The notes below the pieces were generated by a model, which searched no databases, was not told the DNA's origin, and saw only the letters and a program-made list of their open reading frames with translations. Shown here one piece after another: positions 9,846 through 26,676 of a stretch of 26,676 nt of DNA; positions within the stretch are counted from its first letter, which is position 1; each line of letters starts with the position of its first letter. Source of the stretch: Hemicentrotus pulcherrimus (Eukaryota; Echinodermata; Echinoidea; Camarodonta; Strongylocentrotidae); contig BEXV01003987.1 of NCBI GenBank assembly GCA_003118195.1, positions 6,700-33,375 of the forward strand, given 5' to 3'. The position numbers were made by a program, and so were the translations under genes.

Positions 9846-11899
9846 GGCTTAGCTGCAACTGCCAGGAGATTTAAGATTTTTATCAAATATTCAAGTACTT
9901 GTATTCCTTCTCTTTGTTTACATTAGTTTGATATAGTTTACAAGTGCTCTATTACAGGGCATTAAAATGAAATGCAAAGATTATGCTAATAAACAAGGAA
10001 GTATCTCTGAATATGTTTAAAGACCTATTTTATGGCTGTTTATCTTTCTTGTAATAGGAATGTGTGATTGCATTTTGAAAAGATAAACTTGAGTTCTGGT
10101 AAATATAAAAAATAAATTCTCAGAGACTCTAATGAAACTTATACTGAATGTTCAAGATTACAAATAAATGACATGTGCTAAACAATTTTGGTAGAAAATG
10201 TATAGTGGCTGAGTAATGAGCATAGAATGATAAGGAAAAATGGGTATTAACACAGGTCACTATACTATAGATACGTGCAAAGGGAAGTTGTGGTTTTTTT
10301 ATGGAAGATGATGACTAGTATAAAGTTTGTGTGCATTTGTTTTTATTTCACTGGTACAAACAACCAATCTAGTGCAGGATAAACAATCCGGAATAAATCA
10401 TAACAATTTTCTCTCCAAATGCGCGTTCCATACCAGAGCTCAAGATTAGCTTTAACATCCGAGAATAATTTTGCTAGCATGATTTTCCATCACAGGAATT
10501 TGTGTTTGCATATTTGGGATTTTGTAAGGATCATTTTTGGCTGCCATATACACATGTATATGTCATGATTCATGGGAATTTTATATGAAATGAAAATGAT
10601 TGAGATTGAGGTTTTGGTTTTGTTTCAATTGAAAGCAGGATGAGCCATTGATAACCATAAGGAGTATCTTATAAATGATTCAATGTCATCAACAAGAGAT
10701 AAATGGGTAGAAAGTAAAATATATTGCCATTACTGGTAGTTTTTTTTAACTTGTAAATGTTTTTATCGACCATTATCAAGAACCCAACTCTCTTCAGGAG
10801 TACAGTTTTGAAGAGACAGGGGTTTTTTTTTAAGTTAAAAAAAAAATCATTTATAATGCACAGATATTTTGCATTCTATATTGGTCCGTTTACAGAGTTG
10901 GGATATCTAGAACAATTGTGTCGTAACTCATTTGGGGTTAAGGCATGTTTTGTACTAGTTAAATCTCAAGTGTGGGGAACTTTCACTTTGCTTCTGTAAA
11001 TGCAGTCCTGCAGAAACGTTAACATAATGACGGAATCAGCCTCTACAGTAAATTACATCATTGCCACTGAAATACTTGTTTACATGAGAGGGCTCTGTTT
11101 CTGTTTAGAAATGCAGGTGGGACTGTATATCTGTTTAACAAGTCTGTTTCAATATCTGCTGGTACAATTTGATACTTATCAAAAGGAATGAATTTTGTTC
11201 TGATTTTTTTTCTTCACACTTATTAACCAAGATTAGGTTTTTTAAAAAAACATTTAATGAATATGAAATTAATATATGTGATATAATAGTGCTGTAAAAG
11301 ATTTTAAAGTTGCAAAAAGCACTGCTCTTGTTTAGCTGTGCATTCTTCTTTGAATAGTGTAGAGCGGCTGAGCTGTGTAGTGTAGTGCACTGCATAGCAA
11401 TACCAGTGCACTTTGCAACTTTGCATCTTTGACCCGCCAGTTATTATAGTGCACTGTTTATTCCATAATTGATGCCAAAACATAACAAATGTGATATCAT
11501 TTTAAAGAGGAATAAATTACTAAACAAAGTGATTATCATCCTATGACAAGAGAGATATTATCTATCAAACTTGAGTTTCCCCCAAACAAATTAGGGGTTT
11601 ATATGGCATATTCCCTTTTTATTAAGGAAATGATACCTGTAGTCCTAAGTTCACGTCAAGTTAACCAAGTTAATTTTATATTCTAGCCTGGCTCTTGAAG
11701 AACAGCTTTGATGTTAATAAGTTATCTCTGGGAAATCAAAATTATTTGTATTATTCTTGTTCATCTTTATGACTTTTCAGACTGCTTTTATCTTTTTGTT
11801 TCATTGAACTTGTATGAAAAGAATCGGATTCCCTTCATTTCACAAACTGTGTACAATACTTAATTTTGTGAACACGGGTTTTAGATGATATAAAATAGC
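9846..11899. other. Intergenic stretch without identified genes
   Basis: About 2 kb of AT-rich DNA. Several 60-90 codon open frames occur on both strands, but none has a recognisable motif, splice context or composition different from the background. Candidate AATAAA signals occur (for example at 9988) but cannot be assigned to a transcript. Confidence 0.5.
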
Positions 11900-12625
11900 T
11901 TGAAAACATACATGTATGTGAGAACAAAAAATACACCATTGAGTCCATGAGAAGCATTTTGGCCTTTAAAAAATCAGTGTTGGCTCTTAGTATTTAATAT
12001 CATGTGATATCACAGGCCTCTCTACTTCCTTATTTTTCAGGCGGTGACCTCAATAAAGTGTCATTGTTTAGTTGCAGAGTAAGCAGTTCTATGGTCACAT
12101 GCATGATGTGTCAACAAATGATATTAATCTGTTGCTCGCAGTGACAAGTTTCATATGGTCATAATTGTGACAAATTGGGTTGAATTGCTAGTCTAATTAC
12201 CTCTTGGCTAATTTGTATCTTTAAAATATTCTTATTTCAACATTTTGAAATATTCTAGGGATAGATGTCTTTGTATATATATATATAGTAAATCAAACAT
12301 GAAATGTTGCACAAATTGTGTCATTTTCGTTGATAAGCTATTGCTTGAAAACATATATTTATGAGAGAAAAAACACACTACTGAGTGCATGGGAAGCATT
12401 TTGGCCTAAACAAAAATTGCTCTTATCATGTGATATCATATGGGCTTCTACTTCCTTATTTTTAAGATGTTGACCTCAATGAAGTTTCATTGTTTAGTTG
12501 CAGCAGTAAGTTAAACTCACATACCCTGGTTGCAGAGTAAACAGTTCTGTGGTCACATGATCAATGTGTCACAAAATGATAATCTGTTGCTAGCAGTGGC
12601 AAGTCCCATAGGGTCATAATTGTAT
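11900..12625. repeat. Diverged ~280-bp duplication
   Basis: Copy 1 at about 11900-12175 and copy 2 at about 12344-12625 share a series of blocks in order: TGAAAACATA, GAAGCATTTTGGCC, ATCATGTGATATCA, CTACTTCCTTATTTTT, TCATTGTTTAGTTGCAG, GGTCACATG and GGTCATAATTGT. They are offset by roughly 443-448 bases. Indels and substitutions show it is older than the other tandem duplications. Confidence 0.85.
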
Positions 12626-12630
12626 TTTTT

Positions 12631-12647
12631 CAGGGACACCCTGTATA
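12631..12647. repeat. Mariner-like terminus, left of the satellite block
   Basis: CAGGGACACCCTGTATA. Read on the other strand it begins TACAGGGTGTCCCTG, which resembles the ends of many mariner-family elements. No matching opposite end or transposase was found, so it may be a relic. Confidence 0.4.
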
Positions 12648-12784
12648 CATAGTTATTGAATATTTATGTCAACATCGCCACTTCATTATAACTCTTTAAA
12701 CAAATATGTTTCACCCTTTCTGTACACAATACACCTTCACAATGATCCCAGACTCCTCTGAGGCCCTTAAGAAAAAGATAAGAA

Positions 12785-14004
12785 AATAAAAAAATTGCCT
12801 CTTTTTGGCAAAAATGGCAAGGAAAAAAAATATATAAAAAATCGCCCCTTTTTTGGTAAAAATGGCAAAGGATTTGCTACTTTGCTCAACGTTTTGGTAA
12901 AAAAAGGGGCGATTTTCGAATTCTCAAATATTCTCTCTTCTCTCTGTTTTCTCATCATGATAGTCTCGTTCGTACCCAAAAGGGAGGTAAAGGCAAATTT
13001 TGGATATATTCGAAAATCTCCCCTTTTTGACAAAAATGGCAAGGGGTTGGCTCATCGTTTTTGCCCAAAAATGAGAATGTTCAATCCTCTCCGTTTTCTC
13101 ATCATGATAGTCCCAACATGCCCTTGAAATGATGATGACTCCTGTTTGTTCCCAAAAGGGGAAGTAAACACAAATTTTGGATACCGGTATATTAAAAAAT
13201 CTCTCCTTTTTGGCAAAAATGGCAAGGGGTTAGCTCATCATTTTTGCAAAAAAATAAATATTTTTCAATCCTCTCCGTTTTCTCATCATTATAGTCCAAA
13301 CGTGTCCTTATAAGGTAAAGACCAGTTATAGTCATGCGATTGCATTGTGAAAGAAACGTTGTGGAATCGATCATAAAAGGTTGATCATCTAGCATATAAG
13401 TATTGATGTGTACTGCAAGATTCTGGAATCATCAAAATGATAAGAAATTTGGCCCAGTCTTCATAAAGTTACAGGCACTGTACACAGAAAGATGTACATG
13501 GGACTATACCCACACATGCGCGACACGTGCGTTTATCTCTCACAGACCATGGACAAACTAATTTACCAAATATATCAATTAGTAGGCGGTTTCCCGGCAA
13601 ATTTATGGTCATGTATTAGTCAAAACATATTCTTTCACATGATTGGTAATAAGAGCTTCCATTATAATTTTTTGAAATTGGGGCGTTTCCAATACTGGTC
13701 TTTATCTTTAAAATGATTATGACTCCCGTTTATTTCCAAAAGGGGAGTAAAGGCAAATTTGGAATATATTTTAAAAAATCTCTCCTTTTTGGAACAAATG
13801 GCAAGGGGTTAGCTCATCGTTTTTTGCCTTTTTGCCATTAAAAATGAAAATGTTCAATCCTCTACATTTTCTCATCAAGATGGTCCCAACATCTCCTTAG
13901 AATGATTATGACTCCAGTTTGTTCCCAAAAGGGGAGTAAAGGCAAAAATTGGAGTAAATTAAAAAAATCTCCCCTTTTTGGCAAAAATGGCAAGGGGTAT
14001 ACTA
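12785..14004 (+). repeat. Family B tandem repeat, ~184-bp unit
   Basis: The unit contains in order: GACTCC(C)GTTTGTTCCCAAAAGG, GGAGTAAAGGCAAA, CTCCCCTTTTTGGCAAAAATGGCAAGGGG, TTAGCTCATCGTTTTTGC, TTCAATCCTCTCCGTTTTCTCATCATGATAGTCCCAAC. The CTCATCAT landmark occurs near 12949, 13099, 13283 and 13873. The 13099-13283 spacing gives about 184 bp; the larger gap is explained by an insertion at about 13312-13710. Reading frames through it, on either strand, are repeat artefacts. No function is known to me. Confidence 0.85.
13312..13710. mobile_element. ~400-bp element inserted in a family B unit
   Basis: It interrupts the B unit between TGTCCTTA and ATGATTATGACTCC. The ends are roughly inverted: GGTAAAGACCAGTTATA at left against the complement of ATACTGGTCTTTATC at right. 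The first ~190 bases match the copy at 18805-19005 in a PSMC1 intron, which shows it is a dispersed, mobile family. No transposase is encoded. Confidence 0.65.
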
Positions 14005-15770
14005 TACCCTTGCCATTTTGGCCAGAAAGTGGCGTTTTTCGAATTTCTATATAATTGGCCCCGATGCCCCTTTTGATGCCAGCCTTGGGTAATGACCGAT
14101 CTCATGGGATATAGAGACATTCATTTCAAGGATATTAGGAAAGTCAAATATTTTCACTTTTTTCACGAAAAAGCTGGACTATACCCTTGCTATTTTGGCC
14201 AAAATGTGGCGTTTTTTTTAATTTCTAATTAATTTGGCCCGATGCCCCTTTTGATGCCAGATTTGGTCATGACCGATCTTATGGGATATAGAGACATTCA
14301 TTTCAAGGATATTACATTCAAATATCTTAAATTTTTTCACAAAAAAAGCTGAACTATACCCTTGCCACTTTAGCCACAAAGTGGCGTTTTTTCGAATTTC
14401 TATTTAATTCGCCCTGATGCCCCTTTTGATGCCAGATTTGGTTATGACCGATCTCATGGGATATAGAGACATTCATTTTTAAGGAGCAATTCAAATATTT
14501 TCACTTTTTTCAAAAAAAAAGCTGAACACCCTTGCCATGTTGGCCAAAAAGTTTTTCGAAATTCTATTTAATCCGCCCCTTTGCCCATTTTGATGCCAGA
14601 TTTGGTTATGACTTGTTTCATTTTATATATGCACATTCATTTCAAGGGTATTAGGCAATTCAAATATTTTCACTTTTTTTGGCCAAAAAGTGGCGTTTTT
14701 TAAATTTTTAATAAATTCGCCCCTATGCCCTTTTTGATGCCAGCCTTGGGTCATGACCGATCTCATGGGATATAGAAACATTCATTTCGAGGATATTAGG
14801 CAATTCAAATATTTTCACTTTTTTCACAAAAAAGCTGAATTACCCTAGCCATTTTGGCCAAAAAGTGACGTTTTTCGAAATTTCTATTTTAATTGGCAAG
14901 ATGCCCCTTTTGATGCCAGATTTGGTCATGACCGATCTCATGGGATATAGAGACATTATTTGAGGATATTAAGCAATTCAAATACTTTCACTTTTTTTCA
15001 CAAAAAAGCTTAACTATACCCTTGCCATTTTGGCCAAAAAGTTTTTCGAATTTTTAATTAATTCGGCCCGATGCCCATTTTGATGCCAGCCTTGGGTCAT
15101 GACTGATCTCATGGGATATAGAGACATTCATTTCGAGTATAATAGGTAATTCAAATACTTTCACTTTTTTCACAAAAAAGCTGAATATATACCCTTCCAT
15201 TTTGGCCAAAAAGTGGGGTTTTTTTTAATTTCAAATTAATTCGCTCCTATAGAGTACCGAAGCTGTGACGTCATAAAAATCAAATTTGAGAATTTCTCAA
15301 TTTTGTCTTCCTTTTCCGAAAGAGTATAAAAAATAATGTCTAAAGGTCGAAAACCAATTGAATATATTAAGTATTGGCTGAGATATGACCATCTGAATAA
15401 AACTATTGCCTATAGGAATGCAGTGTTAAATGCTCTGGCTCCTAACCATTACGAGCCAGAGCATATAACACTGATCTCCATAGGATATATATTTATTCAG
15501 ATGGTCATATCTCAGCCAATACTTAATATATTCAATTGGTTTTCGACCTTAAGACATTATTTTTGATCCTGTTTCAGAAAATAAATAAAAAATTGAGAAA
15601 TTCTAAAACTTGATTTTTGATGACGTCACACTTCACCACTCTATGCCCCTTTTAGATGTCAGAATTGGTTATGACTGGTTTCATACTATATTTGCACATT
15701 CATTTCAAGGATATTAGGCAATTCAAATTTTTACCCTTTTTTCACAAAAAAAAAATGAACTATATATACC
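14005..15770 (-). repeat. Family A satellite, ~175-bp unit
   Basis: Landmark GGGATATAGAGACATTCATTTC recurs near 14107, 14284, 14459, a diverged copy near 14616, 14768, 14942, 15114 and a last diverged copy near 15684. Typical spacing is 172-177 bp. Other fixed blocks are CTATACCCTTGCCATTTTGGCC, AAAAAGTGGCGTTTTTCGAATTTC, GATGCCCCTTTTGATGCCAG and CATGACCGATCTCATG. The CCTTGCCATTTTGGCC core is the complement of the GGCAAAAATGGCAAGG core of family B, so the two families share an ancestral segment in opposite orientation. A palindromic element interrupts the array at 15251-15642. Confidence 0.9.
15251..15642. mobile_element. 392-bp palindromic MITE
   Basis: Almost the whole element is one inverted repeat. 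The arms run from AGAGT at the left to ACTCT at the right, pair over about 190 bases with a few indels, and meet at ATGCTCTGGCTC (15430-15441) and its exact complement (15453-15464) around an 11-base loop. It sits inside a family A unit at CCTATGCCCC, and the flanks suggest a 2-3 bp target duplication (TA, AT or TAT). A perfect TGACGTCA lies near each end (15266-15273, 15621-15628). The open frame at 15336-15566 is an artefact of the hairpin. Confidence 0.9.
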
Positions 15771-15905
15771 CTTGCCTTTTTTGTCAAAAAGGTATATCCA
15801 AAATTCGCCTTTACTCCCCTTTTTGAAACAAACAGGAGTCATAATCATTCCAAGGACATGTTGGGACTATCATGATGAGAGAGAGGATTGAAAATGTTCA
15901 TTTAT
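15771..15905 (-). repeat. Inverted family B copy
   Basis: Reverse-orientation B unit: TTTACTCCCCTTTTTGAAAC, GGAGTCATAATCATTCC and GTTGGGACTATCATGATGAG are complements of the family B landmarks. With the forward B copies ending at 14004 it brackets the family A array as an inverted pair. Confidence 0.85.
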
Positions 15906-16600
15906 TTTTGCCAAAAAACAAAAATTTTAAAGGCAAAATTTGGAGTAAATCGAAAATTGCCCTTTTTGGGCAAAAAAGGAAAGGGGTTAGCTCATGGTTT
16001 TTGCAAAAAAAGGTAAATTTTCAATCTTCTCCGTTTTTTCACCATGAGAGTCCCAACATGTCTTTAGAATGATTACGACTCCCGTTTGTTTCTAAAAGGG
16101 AAGTTAAAGGTACTATGTCCCATTTGCAGGCCACAAAAATGAAAAGGGTAAATTACAACGGCATTTGAAAGATAATGACTATTACCCCGGTAGCTGTCAA
16201 ATCGACTCAAGAGCTATAGAGCAAGTAAGTACATGTAATGGTCTTATTCTAAGACCATTGTACCAAATGGTCGTACGTGCCAAAAAATAAAAATTGTTAT
16301 CCTCTCCGTTTTCTTATCACGATAGTCCCAACGTGTCTTTAGAATGGTTATGACTCCCATTTGGTACCAAAAGCGGAGTAAAGGCAAAAATTGGAGTAAA
16401 TTAGAAAAACGCCCCTTTTTGGCAAAAATGGCAAGGTTAACAGTTTTATCATTTTTCCTAAAAAATGGAATTTTTCAATGTTTTTTGATTTCTCAGCATA
16501 AATGTTCCAAATTGCTCTCAGAAATATTTTGACTCCCGTTTATTCCCCAAAAGGGCGTTAGGTGAAATATTGGAGTATTAAAAAAACTCGACTTTATTTT
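15906..16600 (+). repeat. Family B tandem repeat, right segment
   Basis: Forward B units resume, with CTCCGTTTTTTCACCATGAGAGTCCC near 16030, the next at about 16305-16330, and a degraded one near 16480-16545. Unrelated sequence from about 16108 to 16282 replaces the middle of one unit. The array fades at about 16600. Confidence 0.8.
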
Positions 16601-16629
16601 GTTCAGCAACAAACTTGTGTTTCCTTTTT

Positions 16630-16646
16630 CAGGAACACTCTGTATT
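16630..16646. repeat. Mariner-like terminus, right of the satellite block
   Basis: CAGGAACACTCTGTATT preceded by CTTTTT, a diverged copy of the 12631-12647 sequence in the same orientation. It marks the right edge of the repeat block. No partner end was found. Confidence 0.35.
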
Positions 16647-17733
16647 TTGGTTGGAGGAATCCAGAATTGTTATGGCTATAGTGAACAACTTACTGTAATA
16701 AAGGTTACTCTGAAATACAGGGATGCACATTTTGTGTTTTTATTTAATGACTTGGTTGTTACATACAATTTAAACTATCACAATGAAAAAGAAAAACACG
16801 ACTTGAAACCCAACTTTCTGAACATGGACAGTACAGGGCATACCGACAATGTTAAACTATTCCTTCATAATTCCTCAGTTGTAAAATTAAGGTGGAGGAT
16901 GGACTTGTAAACTATGTATTTTTTTGTAATTAAATTCCTTTATAGAAGGGAGTAACATCAGTTAAACAAATAATAATTGATGAATGAATTGAGTTTGAAT
17001 TAGATTGTTGGTAATGCAGCCAGGGGATAACTAAAGAATATACTACCCAATCAAGAGTGTTTACTTTGTACCAGAATATTCAAGTTCCAAGACCACTGCT
17101 CTGTTCACTGAACTACTGTTTGTGCAACCATATTTTGAAGAAAACACATGTGTTATTCCTTTATTCATTATGCTTGAGCAAACAAGCAAACTATATCTTT
17201 CCCAAAGGTTACAATGCATGACCAGATGAAAATATGAGCAATGTTACATGTGCACCCAGCCTACACCACCCCTCCCCCCCTCTTGAAATAAAAATTTTAT
17301 ATATCTAGGATGACTTTAAAGATGTGTAAGACTGTATCATTTTTCTCTTGCTACTATGCTTAATTGCATACTCATTTTGAGATGGTTTTGCTATTATGTC
17401 AGGTATTATTTTGTAATATTATTTGAATACTTAATCTTCCAAGTAGATAAAGTCATCCCTATTCCCTTGCCTACTCTAGGTTGAATCAAAACACATGAAT
17501 GACATGACATATTTATATAGAGTCTAATATGCAGGCTTCATTTCTTGACACCTGTAAAAAAAAAAAAAAAATGGAAACTTTCTGTGAGAATTTTTTTTTT
17601 TACAGGACTGGGTGCTATCTATCTCAGCCATAGATGTGTGTTACAAGTCCTGAAACAGAACCTTGCAAAAGTAATCAGATGCAACAATAGCACACTCCAG
17701 GGCACTATGTAATTCTTGGACACACCGCATCAT
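16647..17733. other. Intergenic stretch between the repeat block and the PSMC1 3' end
   Basis: The frame open at 16599-16910 starts at TTG, has no known motif and begins inside repeat sequence, so it is not called. The rest is AT-rich. A poly-A/poly-T inverted repeat at 17551-17606 is listed separately. TTTATT at 17160-17165 would be an AATAAA on the - strand but is about 700 bp from the PSMC1 stop. Confidence 0.45.
17551..17606. repeat. CCTGTA(A)n ... (T)nTACAGG inverted repeat
   Basis: CCTGTA followed by an A run at 17551-17570 mirrors a T run then TACAGG at 17591-17606, with about 20 bases between the runs. It could form a hairpin in DNA or RNA. It may be a tiny inverted-repeat element; no target duplication was established. 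Confidence 0.6.
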
Positions 17734-17739
17734 TTTAAT
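17734..17739 (-). terminator. Candidate PSMC1 polyadenylation signal ATTAAA
   Basis: On the - strand ATTAAA lies about 125 bases after the PSMC1 stop, and a GT-rich GGTGTGTCC follows closely, as expected for a cleavage site. It is a common variant signal. It is inferred from position only. Confidence 0.35.
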
Positions 17740-17768
17740 AAGTTAACATGCATGGGTACACCATACTC

Positions 17769-17820
17769 CACCCCCCCCCCCACCCCAACCCTTCCCCCAC
17801 ACCATCCCCTTCTCCTCTCC
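17769..17820 (-). promoter_or_regulatory. G-rich tract in the PSMC1 3' UTR
   Basis: The + strand is C-rich with runs of five to thirteen C. The PSMC1 transcript would therefore carry multiple G runs starting about 44 bases after the stop codon, enough for a G-quadruplex. An effect on the mRNA is only inference. Confidence 0.5.
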
Positions 17821-17863
17821 TATTCAACCAAGATTTTTTTTTAAAATTTTGATTGTTACAATT

Positions 17864-26203
<8,340 letters not shown>

Positions 26204-26676
26204 TCCTGCAATTCATGACACTCCTTGTAGTTACTCGCCTCACCTAACATCCCAGTATAGCTTCCTGAGTGAGCTGCCAAAGGGATTACCCAACCAAGTA
26301 ACAAGACACTTTATAATATCATTATAGTCACAAGAGTCAAAACCGTATTTTTTGGTTTTGCATGTTTTTTTCTTTCTTTAGTGCACTCGACCATTAAATA
26401 AACTGGCCACAAAAATACTCAGTCCTTATTGCACACGTGTACATCGTGTACATTTCTTGAGTCTTTGCTTAAACAAGATACATGATGTACACAAATTCTC
26501 ACATAAAAATATGTAAAAACCTGTAAATTTTGTTTTGGTCAAGTTGATTAGCTGAAACTAGACAATTTACAAATGCGAGAAGCCTAGACTAGAGTCCTAG
26601 AGTAGAGATCCAGGAAGCAAAAGAGAAAATCAGCTGTGGTTTCTAACCATTTCTTTGTTTATACATGATTTTGAGC

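Noticed and set aside
12767..13127. Overlapping frames on both strands with repeated FGKNGK / PFLPKRG words
   Set aside because: The words are translations of the GGCAAAAATGGCAAGG repeat core. The frames break between units, so no repeat protein is encoded.
15336..15566. 76-codon open frame with hydrophobic segments
   Set aside because: It lies wholly inside the palindromic element, and its two halves are complements of each other. It is an artefact of the hairpin.
12785..16600. CRISPR-like array
   Set aside because: Units are ~175-184 bp, diverged and contiguous, without the short repeat/unique spacer pattern, in an animal genome.
16599..16910. 103-codon open frame on the + strand
   Set aside because: It starts at TTG inside repeat-edge sequence, with no recognisable domain, splice context or Kozak start.

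Overview
The window is animal nuclear DNA. It is AT-rich, with short exons (60-190 bp) separated by introns of about 0.3-2 kb, canonical GT-AG borders, frequent TACATGTA-type motifs and many small terminal-inverted-repeat elements. Protein similarity and repeat style suggest a marine invertebrate, most likely an echinoderm such as a sea urchin. That assignment is inference, since no lineage-specific marker was tested.

Two conserved genes can be rebuilt completely or almost completely, and they converge. On the + strand, positions 1210-8574, eight exons encode a secreted or lysosomal acid RNase of the T2 family (309 aa). It has both catalytic signatures, WTLHGLWP and HEWEKHGTC, a signal peptide and eight cysteines placed as the four conserved disulfides. 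On the - strand, from about 26.2 kb down to 17864, eleven clear coding exons plus a probable ATG-only first exon encode PSMC1/Rpt2, an ATPase of the 19S proteasome base (443 aa). Walker A, Walker B, the pore loop, the Arg-finger region and the C-terminal HbYX tail are intact. All exon phases agree in both genes.

The roughly 9.3 kb between the two stop codons holds no gene I can support. From 8.6 to 12.6 kb it is unique AT-rich DNA with GA microsatellites, a G-rich tract, a 117-bp tandem duplication and a diverged ~443-bp-offset duplication. From 12.6 to 16.6 kb lies a complex repeat block. A ~175-bp satellite (family A) sits between inverted copies of a ~184-bp repeat (family B). Younger elements interrupt the block, including a 392-bp near-perfect palindrome with a TGACGTCA near each end. 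The overall plan resembles a foldback element.

The PSMC1 introns carry several short elements: a TA-flanked element with CAGTCAAACCTG ends, a 704-bp TA-flanked element with a tRNA-derived segment inside it, a 1.2-kb hAT-like non-autonomous element, and a dispersed repeat shared with the satellite block. The two genes have no evident functional link. One degrades RNA in acidic or secretory compartments and the other unfolds proteins for the proteasome.
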